Source: Saturnia japonica
Taxonomy: Eukaryota; Arthropoda; Insecta; Lepidoptera; Saturniidae
Direction of reading: 5' to 3'
Assembly: GCA_033032175.1 (NCBI GenBank)
Contig: CM065331.1
Span: forward strand, 9,858,370 to 9,922,369
Length of the DNA stretch: 64,000 bases
Shown here: positions 46,101-57,539 of the stretch, one piece after another
How the letters are laid out: every line of letters begins with the position of its first letter
Numbering within the stretch: position 1 is the first letter of the stretch
The notes under the pieces: generated by a model
The model's input: the letters and a program-made list of their open reading frames with translations, nothing else
What the model was told of the DNA's origin: nothing
Database searches by the model: none
Program-made: the position numbers and the translations under genes

Positions 46101-49100
46101 TATACATACGCTCGAAAAATATGCCCATATTATGTGTTCGGTCTTATAAGTTTAACATGTGTATCTGTTTATATGTTTCTGTGGCATCGTAACTCCCAAC
46201 CGGCTGAACCGATTTTGATTGGTTTTTTTTAAATGTTCTTTCGAGTGTTCTTAAGTATGATTCAAGAAAAATTTTACAGCCGTTTGAAAATTATCAGCAA
46301 ATAAAATCATCATAGTAACGGACACCCAACTCGCTCGATAATAGTAATAATGGTCTTCAATAAAGAAGACAAGTTATAGTGTGAGGGGTGTCGCATTACA
46401 TTCCAACCTCATCTGTACGTGGTGCACCCTTTTTTTAAAGTGGATAAAAATACATTTACGCATTCAATAACGGCCCGGGCAGCCGAAAGGGTATGTGCGA
46501 CTGGCAATTTAACATAAAAATACCAAGAGTACTCACAAAAAATCCCCCACGTTATTTCTAAACTAACCCATCATGGCGAGGACCGAAAACTATATGCGGA
46601 ATGCTTCCGCTCAATTCGACGGGGGACGTGGTGCACCTTGCTGAGTAACGAATGAGGAAATGGTGATAGCGGGGTGGTAGAGCTGTGTCGCCTGACTGGG
46701 TCACGACCGCTATGCATGCGGTGTATAGCCCGTCATAGTGACTCGCTTTTGCGTGTCGCGTTTCGGAATCAGCTTGTTCATATCTAGTTAAATTAATGCA
46801 GATAGCGGCAAACCTCGATGGATTTCGATTTTTCGGTGGTCGCCGTTGTGTTAGGATTGTATTGTGCTTACCGTCAGGGACAGTAGATACCATCAATTTG
46901 CCGTGCTAATATTAAAAAAGAAGTTATCAAATTAAAAAAACAACTATAAGAAAAACTTACCACTATTATTGCATTTGTTCGTAACCCACTTAAGCATCAT
47001 AATCGACTTCAGCGTTAAATTATTGTATGAATCTAGAAACTTCTCTTGAATTATATCACCATACTTTATCACTTCCTCATCTATTTTACTCTGTACATGG
47101 CTGTCGTTGCCGTCCGCTGGCAACCCTAGGAGAAACGTCAGTTTGAAATCCACCTCGGTGTTGTCAGCTTTCGGTATCTCCGGAATTTTCGGGAAATTTT
47201 TATCACGTTTCAACAGCGATAGGATTTTGTCCAAATCGGGCAGTTCCTCGTAACCGTTAGGCGGTATTTTCATCACATTAGTGTCGTATACGTAATCGTA
47301 ACTCTCCGTTTGTTCGCCCAATTCCTTGTTCATGTCGAATTCCGGTAACATTTCATCATCGAAGCGTGTCTCTTGCGTGCCAGCGGTAACCATATTAACT
47401 TGTAACGCCTTAGCCAGTGCGGGTAATAAATGACCGAATCCAGAAACTTCCCTTTTCATCCGTTTTAAAAACGTCAGTAATATTAAAACCGTCATTATTT
47501 TCCTTATATAAATCATATGTATAATTGTATTTTTTATATCTACCTCTCACTTTATTGAATATTGTTGATAAATTGTGATATCTTTTTATATTACCCCACG
47601 TTTCGCGTATCGCGACACGCCGCTCTAAGTGCTCGGTAGCCGAACATACTATGACTAGCAAAAATATTTTATTTCTCTTACTACTATTATTACTAAAGCA
47701 AATATTACTTGGTTCGTGAATCGTTGTTATGTTTTTCGGTTGGACATATAACTTTGTGTCCCTATTTGTTTTTGCTGACCATCCCGCAACAATCGCTAAA
47801 AATAATTTATCAGAATTCAGTTTTATATTGGTACTGCTAAGTAAATTATTTCACTACTCTTGAGAGTTACTGCAGACAATTTTTAACAATAAAGAAAACT
47901 AACTTCACTGATTTTGAAGAGTTCCCTTGTGTATCTTCGAAGTTCAATGTCCCATGCCAATTAAATTTAATGGTGGTCCCACCCTTGAGATATCCTTTAC
48001 CCAACAAGAAAATAATCATTCAAATCGGTTCATAAACAAGGAAGTTATGGTTGAACATTCATTAAAAAAAAATCGAAATGAGAAGACCCCTTTTTTTAAG
48101 TCTGTTAAAAAGATACAAATTGTGCAGTACGTAGCATTAGAATTTATAATTCGAAGTATATAATAACATAATTCATTGGACATCATTCGTATAGTTCGTT
48201 ATGTATAGGGTTACCTAATTTATAAACTTTTCATCCAATAATTTCAAGAATCCGGAAGTTGACAACTTTTGGAAAATAGTTTTAAACACTTTATGTTCGG
48301 GCTAATAAATTGGTTGGGGGGGTATGCAAAATTATTTTTGTTCTTAAATTACCCCCAACAATAAAAAATCGGCGATGGCTGGTCACTTGCTCGTGGGACT
48401 CGGACGGATACCGGTGCGGCATCTAACACTTGGAATTGTTTCGGCGGTATAGTGCATCAAAAGGTGTTGTGTATATTTCGGCTTGGAGTTTGAATTAATA
48501 TTATCGGCGGCAACATCGGCGGAAAGGTAAGTGAGCCTTCATCCCGGTTATAGTATATTATATTCGGCAGTTATTTTGTGTGATATCTACTTCCAACCAG
48601 TTTAAAATTATACAGTCCATTTGATCTACAGAGGTAGAATATCGCACCCAGTGTGTGAGTGGTGGTTGCCAACACACTTTATATGTTGAAAATAATACAT
48701 ACCTATGAATATTTTTTATTTATTAATTATGTTAAAAGGCTGCATTATGATCCCGTGACGTCATCATTCATTTTATATGTCATTTCGTATGATAACAGTG
48801 GCAAGTTTGAGAACTCGCGCAAGAGTCTGACGTTCATAATTCCTGAATGGGGACGTCACGTTTACTAATTGGCGTTTCAAATCACGTGACTCACAGACCA
48901 AAAATATTAATTTTCCAAAGGGTAAATTAAATAAATAAACAATTACTTTTCCCAGATTTGTATTGTTTTAAGCTCATTGTATTGTTACTCAATAACTTAC
49001 TTTTAATTTTAAACATACAGTCAACTCGCGGATTCATGCCCATTTATGAGGGTTTTGTGTGACAAGTATGTGTCTATTACACCAAATCTACAAATCGATT

Positions 49101-50118
49101 TCTATGCGCCCTAATTCTCTTATCACAGAAAAATAAATTAACAATAACAATAGAATTATCTACGTCGTTAAACTCGGTTCATTGCTTAACGTAGGTATGT
49201 CTCTTCCAGATATAGTTATCTGTATAGTTTAAAATACACACAATCATATGTAAAGTGTAATTACCTTTAGGTAGTTGGTCGTTTGCCTTATAATAAACTG
49301 GTATATACAACAGCACGCATAATGATATCATCGTAGAACTAAATAATATGCATTTTGCTAAGATTGAAAAGGTCGATCTTCTCTCTCTTTCCTCCGTTTT
49401 GATCTCGCGCACGTACGGTGCGAAACGTTTGTATCTGTCGTGCCTGTTAACATTCAGATAATAATAATCTCAGCAAAATCTCTCACAGTTTGGATTACTC
49501 CTGTAATACTCATCAACAACTGCTAACAGACTTAACCAAAATCACATAATCTTAATTATTATTGTTTATATTTGGATAATTAATTTTTTGTCAATAATTT
49601 AGTATTTAATGAATATTATTTGTATCTGGCAACTGAACTTAAGCTAATATATACTGAGTGTTTGTCTTTGTGTGTGTACTTGTAATTAATTAAGAGAACG
49701 AGGGTCTGGAGATTTGTAGATCAGGACATTGTACCTTGTTCGACTCCAGACCTCACATTTTATTGTTTTTTTGTTGCTGCAATTTTTTTCGGTTGATTGT
49801 ATTACATTAAGTTAATACTGTACAAATAAATAAAAAGTTATTATTATAAAGTTTTTAATATATATAAATTAAAGTTACCTAATAAACTTTTGTAGTTGGG
49901 CATAATTCTGAATCTGTGCTTCCTGAAGGGCCAACTACTGAAATAATTCGATTTTTTTGCAAGAATCTTGAAATTTTTAGAGCACCAGTAAGTAACTCTT
50001 AGATGTAATTTATTTTTAAAACTTACCTATAATATAATAACGGACTATCGTCATTACTTGGATTTGGAGACGGTCTCTCATCATCGTGCCAGTGTTTTTC
50101 ATCAGCAATATATGCCAT
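39909..50118 (-). CDS. Beta-1,3-galactosyltransferase (GT31 family), 7 coding exons
   Basis: Golgi type II membrane glycosyltransferase expected to add beta-1,3-linked galactose (or a related UDP-sugar) to glycan acceptors. Exons on the - strand: 50118-50027, 49443-49265, 47795-47551, 47408-46961, 45580-45397, 43250-43102, 40171-39909; all phases match, total about 519 residues. Cytosolic tail residues 1-56, one membrane anchor about 57-80, then a luminal domain: IVAGWSAK (92-99), FLLVIVCSATEHLERR and IRETWG (153-158), FLLGLP (264-269), GDIIQEKFLDSYNNLTLKS, YILKTDDDVYINLP with the metal-binding DDD (329-331), NNKWYSPPYMYGG, YLSGTGYAL, RTPYFHLEDIYITG (HLED 425-428) and a final Cys-containing segment like other B3GALTs. 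Oddities: an acidic insertion of roughly 85 residues between RETWG and FLLGLP, and a C-terminus that reads into a repeat. The exact acceptor sugar cannot be told. Confidence 0.93.
41130..41335. mobile_element. MITE family Y, copy 2
   Basis: GAAGTGAAACTTCTTTTGGG ... GTTTCCCTATCCTTCGTTTA ... GAGAAGTTTCACTTCTACCG. In GT31 intron 6. Confidence 0.75.
41465..41600 (-). repeat. Dispersed repeat U, inverted copy
   Basis: CTTACGATTCAAATAATTGT, GGTAGCACAACACTACAAAA and ATTGTCAATTTACTCCGTGG. A further partial copy may be at 40905-40990. GT31 intron 6. Confidence 0.6.
42054..42385 (-). other. Unassigned open frame with start codon and donor site
   Basis: 110 codons from ATG to GCCAT|GTAAGT on the - strand inside GT31 intron 6: MRLRIVAAFDKIKFDTNVLQ ... 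NLVRHVLLLVVGTWNNIFV ... ARVIMMLMLVKGRVAQHLLH. Base composition is more gene-like than the surroundings. No family recognised. It cannot be a GT31 exon, because exons 6 and 7 join directly in phase. It may be a TE remnant or a chance frame. Confidence 0.25.
43102..43250 (-). CDS. GT31 exon 6, SGTGY/HLED motifs
   Basis: Acceptor gcaaacag, donor ACTG|GTCAGT. Completes the Trp codon of exon 5 (KWYSPPYMYGG) and encodes YPRYLSGTGYAL and LRTPYFHLEDIYITG, all diagnostic of B3GALTs. Confidence 0.94.
43310..43580 (+). mobile_element. LINE reverse-transcriptase fragment
   Basis: Reads FDIIYTDYSKCFDRMDHQVL, LLRWFHSYVKNRMQAV and SGVPQGSILGPLLF: RT motifs A and B of a jockey/CR1-type non-LTR element. The fragment is truncated at both ends, before the catalytic YADD motif. 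It starts about 60 bases from GT31 exon 6, in intron 5, antisense to the gene. Confidence 0.85.
43926..45204 (+). mobile_element. Mariner (cecropia-like) element, full length but inactive
   Basis: About 1279 bases bounded by inverted repeats starting TTAGGTCTTTACATATGA (right end CATATGTAAAGACCTAA), with a TA duplication on both sides (43924-43925, 45205-45206). It lies in GT31 intron 5, on the strand opposite to the host gene. Confidence 0.9.
44110..45120 (+). pseudogene. Mariner transposase pseudogene
   Basis: Frames in order show an HTH region (GISAAESARRINDVYGKATV, WFQRFRSGNLDLRNKPRGRP), then WVPHELTEARQ, IVTCDEKWILYDNR (first Asp of the DDD triad), WWTSAGVIH-like residues, LLQNNVRPHT (the catalytic D of HDNARPH is replaced by N here) and NPPYSPGIAPTDYHFF (third Asp). 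Several frameshifts split it (near 44385, 44600, 44700 and 44990), so no functional enzyme is encoded. Confidence 0.9.
45397..45580 (-). CDS. GT31 exon 5, DDD motif
   Basis: Acceptor tattccag, donor AAATG|GTTAGT (phase 2). Encodes RYILKTDDDVYINLPYLISD, whose DDD is the Mn/UDP-sugar site of GT31, and ends GARPVQDSNNKW. Confidence 0.93.
45921..46118 (+). repeat. CCCGACTGCA-family element, copy 4
   Basis: Begins ACCCGACTGCAATAAAAAAA and contains CATCAAGCCGTTTAGGCTAC; the right end is missing after ACGCTCGAAAAATAT. Located in GT31 intron 4. Confidence 0.75.
46600..46905 (+). repeat. Dispersed repeat X, copy 1
   Basis: GTGGTGCACCTTGCTGAG ... GGTGGTCGCCGTTGTGTTAG ... TCAGGGACAGTAGATACC. A same-orientation copy is at 54565. 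GT31 intron 4. Confidence 0.75.
46961..47408 (-). CDS. GT31 exon 4, acidic insertion and LGLP/DSYNNLTLK motifs
   Basis: Encodes an Asp/Glu-rich stretch (RFDDEMLPEFDMNKELGEQT), then FKLTFLLGLP and GDIIQEKFLDSYNNLTLKS; donor AGTG|GTAAGT. Acceptor either GCTAAG|GCG (47408) or ACAAG|TT (47398), paired with the alternative ends of exon 3. Either way the exon 3-4 intron is only about 140 bases. Confidence 0.85.
47551..47795 (-). CDS. GT31 exon 3, start of catalytic domain
   Basis: Acceptor atttttag, joined in phase to exon 2. Encodes AIVAGWSAKTNRDTK, the stem, FLLVIVCSATEHLERR and AIRETWGN. The end is ambiguous: AAA|GTGAGA (phase 0, used here) or GAG|GTAGAT seven bases later (phase 1, ending 47544). 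Confidence 0.85.
48361..48526 (+). other. Exon-like segment antisense to GT31, intron 2
   Basis: GC-rich block ending in an excellent donor, GGCGGAAAG|GTAAGTGAG. Holds a 25-codon frame (ATG 48375, TAG 48450). It could be the first, non-coding exon of a + strand transcript, or part of a TE. No downstream partner exon found. Confidence 0.25.
48740..49045 (+). repeat. Dispersed repeat V, copy 3
   Basis: GGCTGCATTATGATCCCGTG, TAATTGGCGTTTCAAATCAC, GTGACTCACAGACC and TTTAAACATACAGTCAACTC; also GTGACGTCATCATTCATT, repeated at 53894. GT31 intron 2. Confidence 0.6.
49265..49443 (-). CDS. GT31 exon 2, membrane anchor
   Basis: Acceptor gttaacag, donor AAAG|GTAATT. Encodes a basic stretch (TEERERRSTF) and then SILAKCILFSSTMISLCVLL, a single signal-anchor helix. 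The positive residues on the N-terminal side predict cytosol-in, lumen-out topology. Confidence 0.88.
50027..50118 (-). CDS. GT31 coding exon 1 (start codon)
   Basis: Acceptor atttgcag; the exon begins at 50128 with ten 5' UTR bases, then ATG GCA. Encodes MAYIADEKHWHDDERPSPNP and more; donor TATAG|GTAAGT (phase 2). At least one non-coding 5' exon must lie upstream, at higher coordinates; it was not identified. Confidence 0.88.
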
Positions 50119-50789
50119 GTATTGGATACTGCAAATAAAAACGTTCATTACAAAAAAAAACATTGCCGCTCGAAAAAGAGCACTTTATTCATCGATAACA
50201 GTGAATAAAACTCTTTTAATCACTGAGTGAGTAAAACATTTTGTATTTGGAACAAACACGAATTCTACAAACTATGTAAAAAAAAAACAATTATAACGTG
50301 CTGAACGTACCTACTGGCTGACTGAATGATACTATTGACTTTTAAATTAAGAAAAAAATATCCCGCCAATTTTATTCAGTTTCTTTTCGTTATCGTGATT
50401 GTTTTGTGTCGGTGTCAAATCTACAAAACCAAACCCTGAATTTTGAAATCTGTTCAAATTTCACTATATTTATATTGTAAATATTTCATCCTTTGTTCTC
50501 TTATTACGGATAACATAATAAAATACGATAAATGTAAATACTATACCACTATTTATTTTTCTGCAGTCAATGGTAAAAAGTAGAGTACATAACTCGTGAT
50601 TTTTTTAAATCTTGGTTCTTGTTCCCTCGTTCCGCTCAGGATTCTACTCTAGACCCTCGCAGACTCCTTCAATGCTCTCGAAATCCAAATTAGCCCCTCG
50701 AATTAAATTCCCCCTTTTTTTCACTTATTGTTTAATCTATTATTACTCGATTTAGGCCTTAAGAAGGCACTTATGAACTCCAAAATACT

Positions 50790-51195
50790 ACTGCCTACTG
50801 CAGGAAGTATAAGTTATGGCATCCTTTTCTAAACATGGCTCGGGTACATACATTTCATAACTCTTTCCCAACCGAAACTTTCGCCTTTCAACTTTCTTTG
50901 CCTCGCTTTCGGTAGGCAGAGACCACATCCTTCCAATTGCTACGATCCTGGCATACATATTTCGCTTCTTCGACATTCATCAAACTATTCACGCAAGCTC
51001 ATCGGTTTAGAGTAGTCTTGACCAGACCTTTTTTCAGAACGTCCACGATTTGGTCGAGGTACGTTCGTCTAAAACTTCCCCTTCTAACGTTCCCATTCAC
51101 ACTAGCCTTATAAATTTGTTTCGTCATTCTTCTTTCATTCATCCTTTCTCCATGCCCAAACCATCTAAGCATCCCTTTCTATGTCTGGGGTACTT
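50790..51195 (-). mobile_element. LINE C-terminal remnant
   Basis: On the - strand reads MLRWFGHGERMNERRMTKQI, YKASVNGNVRRGSFRRTYLD, a stop at Arg-TGA, then NVEEAKYVCQDRSNWKDVV, typical of the end of lepidopteran non-LTR elements. One stop codon and a frame change show decay. Confidence 0.8.
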
Positions 51196-52000
51196 TTACT
51201 TAAGTACATATAATACAATCTATATCTTCGAGAAATACTGAAAATCTGTCAACAATTTAGTATAAAGCATATTTACAAAAATTTAAAATAATTGAAATCA
51301 TCCCCCTATTGCAGCGACTGAGGAACGATTTTTGTAAAACGCGGAACACTCTGTATGTCTTCTTACCAAACGCGTATAAATTAATTTTCATACCCCTAAT
51401 TTGTAAAATGATGTGTTCCCCATACAATCTTTCAACCCCTATTTAACCCAAAGTTTAATTTTGTCGAAAATAGGTAGTTAAGGCGTGAAAACCTAACAGA
51501 CCGAGTTAATTTCGTATTTATAATATTTTTATGTATGACAACGGCACTTCTTCAATTGCAAAGCAATGTGTGATTACTGAAAATACACTAAACATTCAAT
51601 TGGAAAAGTGGAGTTTTACAATACCCCACAGTATCGTTGTTGCGCCTACAAAATCCACTTTTTAATTATTATTTTTTTATTAGCACATGTTAATTTAATG
51701 TACAAATAATTATGAGGTGAGGATGCTGGCCGCGATTTACTGCGAATCAACTTCCTTCCCGTTAAATCATCGAATGATACTGTAGTAGCATCGAATAAAA
51801 ATAAGTCACGATATGATAACGCAATAATGACCATAAAATCCATAATAGACATAATATATTTTACATATTATTACTTTTTAAAAAACTGTGGCTAATTTTT
51901 TTGAAACCTTTTCTTTTCTTCTTCATTGATAGGATATACATACCGCTACAGTTTGAGTAAAAAATATTAATAAGCTAAATTATTAAAAAGGAAACAAAAA

Positions 52001-52253
52001 ACCCGACTGCAACAAAAACACTTGACTAAATATTATTATTTTCTATTTTTGCTCCTTATTTGATTCCCAAGCGTCCCAAGCGTCGTACTAAAATATTATA
52101 TAGCCTATATCACTTCTACAATTAAGACGAATTTAATGACACTTCACACGCTAAAACCCATCAAGCCGTTTAGGCTACACAGAGTGTGCCAAAAAAATAG
52201 ACACATTCATACATACGCTCGAAAAACATAACCCTCCTTTTTCGCAATCGGGT
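52001..52253 (+). repeat. CCCGACTGCA-family element, copy 5 (both ends)
   Basis: Left end ACCCGACTGCAACAAAAACA, right end TTTTTCGCAATCGGGT, showing the short imperfect inverted ends of the family. Confidence 0.78.
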
Positions 52254-52751
52254 AAAAATCGAAAAACTTCACTCTTCTCGAAATCTCTGGAATCGTCTAG
52301 AATGTACTCGAAACATCGAGCACGTATTCTTAGGTACTAAAACACTGTAGTTTACTAAAACATAATATAAAGGTTACCGCTCTGATTGCGCCAATACACA
52401 ATGTTCTAAAATCAATCTCCCCTTCTTTTAAAAACGATGACGTATGTTTAAGGTTCAAGAACTTACTAGTATATTGAGTGAACATTTTATTTTAAGTATA
52501 TACGTGAGCCGTATTCCGAGCCAGGATAGTTCTGTTTTGAACGAACGAAGTGGATACAACAAGCGATAAAAAGGAAGAAACAAATGATTTGTTGAAATAC
52601 AGCTGCAGAGCTAGATAATCTTGTTACTATTGTATCGAACATAAAAAGGAATTATATAACACAAATTACATGTCTACAACAATATTGTAATCAAATGGAA
52701 AAGTTTCTTTGTACTAAAGATAAAATACTGTTTTTAAGTACATTACACCAT

Positions 52752-53110
52752 TTCCATTTCTTTATTTTCTCGATGACAGCTCCTGTGAAAACTTTAACGA
52801 GCGTCTTTTTTACATTATGTATGCATTATTTTATAAAAATAACGTTTACACACGTACAACGTTATACAAGAGTCGAAGAAACTGATAGGGATGGAGCTAT
52901 ATCGATAAACGTAACACCATAACAGACCCGATATTTTTTACAAATAATGACAGGTAATCTTTAATTATTTATTTTAATAAAAATCTGATGAATTGTCACT
53001 ACTTATTTCATATCGATATTCATTCAGATCGATATCTTACTTATTTGGTCACAACACTACAACTATCAAATTAGAACTTTCATCGAGAAAATAAAGAAAT
53101 GGAATTAGGT
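52752..53110. repeat. Inverted-repeat element
   Basis: TTTCCATTTCTTTATTTTCT plus CGATGA (52754) and its complement (53083-53108): 26-base arms about 330 bases apart. Confidence 0.65.
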
Positions 53111-53728
53111 AAACATTTTCACATTCATGTTTACTTATCTAATACTATATTATTTAACTATATTAATAAATCTGTAGTTATGTCTGTACATATTTAAAAA
53201 ATCCAAATTTTTCAATGGGCATTCTATATAAAGTCGTCTGTCTGTTTGCTTGCATGTGCGGATTAAACTCAAAAACGGCTAGGCCGATTCTTATAAAATT
53301 TTATACATAGGAAGCTTATATCATTGGACAAATAATATGCTATAAATAGGCAATGAAACTTTTAGAAAAAGTATGAAGAATATCCGAAGAATGTAACCGA
53401 TTTTGTTGAAATTTATTACATGGGAAGTATAAGTTATTCCATAATTATTTATTGTTGAGCTATAACATTTTTTTTACTTTTACACAAAAAAAAAAAAAAA
53501 AATTCCATCAATTTACAGCGGATACCGATCTAATTTTGTAGACGGGACTCATACCCATACGCCACTGCATAATTATTGATAGGTTATATGAATTGTCAAC
53601 TATACATTTAGGTATCGTAAAAAATAGTAGTAAAAAACAAAATAATATTTCCTGTGAGTAAAATTTGCTATCTTCATTATTAAATGTACTTTTGGTTTTT
53701 ACCACCCCGTATATGTATATACATATGT

Positions 53729-53945
53729 AATCCGGGAGTTGACATCTTCTGGGAAAAAGTTTTAAACACTCCATATGTTTAAAATAATACCTATAATTAT
53801 TAAATTTTTTTCATTAAAACACCATAAACTTTCAAAAATATTTTTTAATTACAATAAATAATACGAAACAAAAACGCGGCATTATGGTGCCGTGACGTCA
53901 TCATTCATTGTATGATAACATTGTCTAATGTGAAAACTTATGCAA
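53729..53945 (+). repeat. Dispersed repeat V, partial copy 4
   Basis: AATCCGGGAGTTGACATCTT (variant at 48249) and GTGCCGTGACGTCATCATTC (variant at 48750). Confidence 0.55.
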
Positions 53946-54564
53946 TTTTTAAATAGTATTATAAGTTATATCTATGTAATTAAATTAAACTTGTAAAAAA
54001 AAAAACCATTGACAACTTCATTATTCAACATACCTACACATACACCTACAAGTATCAATTACAAAAAGAACTATTTTTGAAAACACTTTTCTACATTGAA
54101 TATTTGAATTTTGGTCAGTTGAGCCATACCTATTTCAAAGTGTAATTTACTTCCCAACCAATGAAATATATATTTGTTTATCCAAGCTTGGACAAACGCA
54201 AACAAATCCCTACCACCAAATATACAGATAAAAATATAGTACCAATGTACAACTTGATACTAAATAAAATATCAGTTTTCCTTAATGCAACTATAACAAT
54301 AAACAGGATGTGGTAATTTCATATATTCAGTATAGGAAAGATATCCCTACAAGGCATGAATAAGTTGACCAGTCAACTTGTATCAGATTTTAAATTTATT
54401 TAAACTTGGCATTTGGGTTACCTACATTAATATGGTGAATAGATAGATAAGTTAATAGGCTTACTTATTTTCCATACACCACAATCATGGTTTTTTTTAA
54501 GCACAAGGAAGGTATAAGGGGTCTCAAATTCCATCTTCAGCACTGAGACGACAAAGCCAAACTT

Positions 54565-54850
54565 ACCTGCATGTGGTGCACTCTGCTGAGCAACGAACAA
54601 GGAAATGGCGATAGCCGGGTGGTAGGGATGTTTTGCCTGACTGAATCGCAACTACCATGCATGTGGTGAAAATTTAGTCATAATGACTCATTTTTTGGGA
54701 TCAGCATGTGTATATCCAGTTAAATTAATACAGGCCGGCATGACAATGGCAACTGTCAATGGATTATGATCTCTCGGTGGTCGCCGTTGTGTTAGGATTG
54801 TACTGTACTTACCTTCAGGGACAGTACAATCAATTTGCTGTACTAATATA
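54565..54850 (+). repeat. Dispersed repeat X, copy 2
   Basis: ATGTGGTGCACTCTGCTGAG ... CGGTGGTCGCCGTTGTGTTA ... TTCAGGGACAGTACAATC; same order of motifs as at 46600. Confidence 0.75.
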
Positions 54851-55109
54851 TAAAAAAGTTACACTAACAATGATAACTTATAATATTAGCTGATGTACGT
54901 AATTACATTTATAAAATTATGTTATACTGCATCATCATGTTTAATTTATAGCTTATTTATTTATCGTAATTTGAATAGAATTTATTTTATACTAAATTGT
55001 AAACTTTAAAATGGCTGCCCTAAAATATATGTATTTTCATCTTTGAGTGTATTTATGCTTTATATGGATATTATTCCTATCATAAGAATGTTACTTATGT
55101 GCTGTAACT

Positions 55110-55415
55110 AGAATGGATAAGATTTAAGAATGAGTATATCAGAGACAGTATGAAAATAGCACCAGTGTCAGAGAAGTTAAGCGAGTAATTAGTTAATCTA
55201 GTATGGACTTATAGTGAGGAGGGATCAAAGTCAAATAACTAGAATAATGTTAAGTATGAAGGTGGATGATATACCAGTAGAGAAAACCGAAGAAGGTATG
55301 GATGCATTGTATGTGGAATGATATAGAGTGTGAATACTGAGATGATAGCAGTTCGAAGTGAATGGAAAAAGAACCTACTCTATGTAGGTGGGTTTAAGGT
55401 CAAGAAGAAAGAATT
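55110..55415 (+). mobile_element. Decayed LINE C-terminal remnant
   Basis: Broken frames show RNEYIRDSMKIAPVSEKLSE and later a MTADR-like and WKKRTYxxxxxVGLRSRRKK-like ending, the layout of RTE-like tails. Many stops and indels. Confidence 0.6.
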
Positions 55416-56204
55416 CCTGTTAAAATATTTTTTTGATAGAAATATGTTTACAATATAGGTATTCCTTGTCTATAAAAATAGTATTCTATTGTAACATAAT
55501 AACGTAGCTGTTACAAAATAAAATTCTATTGCACTAACTTCTAATTATGTAAATTAATATATTACACAATTTCATATTTCCTTCGTATACCTTTTTTTCC
55601 TAGTTATATAAATAGGACTATTCGAAAATGGTGATTATAAGCTTTTTTAATACATCGTTTCCGACTAAAACAAGTTGTCGTTAGGTGCAAATATTAAAAA
55701 AACAAATGACTAACAAAAACAAAAGTTTCTAATAAATACTTACTGTGAGAATACTTGAAAATATAAAACACTTCGAGTGTAGCATTAATTGTGTCAACTT
55801 TATAAATAACCAAGCAACTTCTAATGTGTACATTTAAAATTAACAACTAAACTCATCCTCCTTCTCTGTCATTTGAAATATAAATCATACAATAAATCAC
55901 AGCAGCCATATTTATTTTATTGCTAAAAGTTGACAATCATTGACATTGACAATAATGATCTAATAAATACTACTACTCATAGACCAATAACCAGAGGCTA
56001 CTACTTACTAGGCATAGATTAATATAGGTACTACTAGGCGTGTCATTCTGAACGCTTAGAACCAGTTTTCTACGAAATTGTTTTTAAATCCCAAATCAGT
56101 AATCTGGTAGTTGGTATGATACACAGCAGTACACAGTTTTTAACATACCATAAAGTAATCATTTGGTTTTATTAAATTGACTGTCATTTTATCATTAGTG
56201 CTGC

Positions 56205-57200
56205 GTCGTTCCAGGTTTTCCGTAAAACGAAACGAAACGGTTTTTTACACTAAAAAACATATTATAGTAAGACAACCCGGCCCTAGTACTTCCAGATGCC
56301 GTGATATACGTCTCCCGTCTAGGTACTATGATTACTCTATGTAGGTTGTATATGCATAGGTAGTTCTTCTTCTTCTTCCTCTTCCTAACTTGGCAACCGG
56401 TCCTCTTTAATGAGGACCATTACTGCCATTGTCGAATGAATTATATTGTCAAGTGTTATGATGATTCAGTAGCCTAACAAGATGGTGGCTCCCTTGTTAG
56501 AACTTTCTAGGAAATTTTTGTGGGATCTCGGAATGAATGCTTTCAGCTTATATTTATAATCCACCTCACTTATGCACAAAACCAAACTATATCACGCAAA
56601 ACGCCACCAATATTACATAATATAGGGTCCAAAACCTAAGTAAATGAATTAAAAATAACAACCACAACATGTCGCTTTAAGATCCCGCCAAAAACTTCCG
56701 CATAGGTAGTTAGTTCTATTCTTGCATTTGACAGGAAAGAAAAAGAAGAAGAGCTCTAGCTAGTGCGTCGTTTGATGTCTTTTAAAATGACTGTCGTGTT
56801 TTCTGATTATTTTATATAATAGCCTAACTTACGAATGTGTAATACATTGTGGTGGTTGAATAAACGTTTCAACGATCTGCCGACTATATTATTTATAATA
56901 CTGAGCTAGCTTGGCGAAAATATTTATTTTAGAAACGATTATTAATAAAAATGTTTTTTTTCTTAAGTTCAAGAACAAACTGTAGGTGCAGGAACAACCT
57001 ATGTACATAAGATGTTGGTAAAATTGATTTATTTATTTTACTTTAAATCAACATAAAAATGCCAATAAAAACCAGGTTTTCTTTCTACAACCAAATTTGT
57101 ATTGTATATTTCTAATAAAAAGATTCATTGTAGCTTATTCGTAACTTACTTCAAATTTAAGTAGTAAAATTAAAAGATAGTCCTTATAACAAGTCCTTAT
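56205..57200 (+). repeat. Rearranged copy of the long-TIR element
   Basis: Shares CGTAAAACGAAACGAAACG (56230 and 59964), AAGTTCAAGAACAAACTGTA (56967; 60038 variant) and a TTTGTATTGTATAT segment with 59936-60250. A stretch of several hundred bases, including the repeat at 56476-56705, is inserted between the shared parts. Confidence 0.6.
56476..56705 (-). repeat. Dispersed repeat, partner of 1645-1870
   Basis: Reads ctaacaagatggtggctccc ... gctttcagcttatatttata ... ccacaacatgtcgctttaag, the reverse complement of the copy in the CLASP intron. Confidence 0.65.
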
Positions 57201-57539
57201 TAAAACTTGTTAGACTCTGGCAAATGAAAATAGAGACTGAAAAAGCGCGGCAAATTTAAAAAATATCAGTATAGCAACCCCAAAATTAGTATGACTTACC
57301 TGGAATAACCTAATTTGATACTTTATAATATAAAATAATTTGCTTTTGCTGAAAAACAGTATTTTTTGTACACTACTGCTTGACTGCATGTAGACAGGCC
57401 CAAAAATGGGAATAAGTCTACGAAATAAATCAATACTGCGGTAGTAGCAGCTACTAACCTACCTAGGTAATCTCTTATCAAAAGAAACTTACCACTTTGT
57501 TTTTGATAATTACGATTGCTATAAATTCAAGTTCCCAGA

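Noticed and set aside
46558..46896. 112-codon frame on the - strand
   Set aside because: Lies in dispersed repeat X, which has copies at 54565 and 10215; the other copies have stops.
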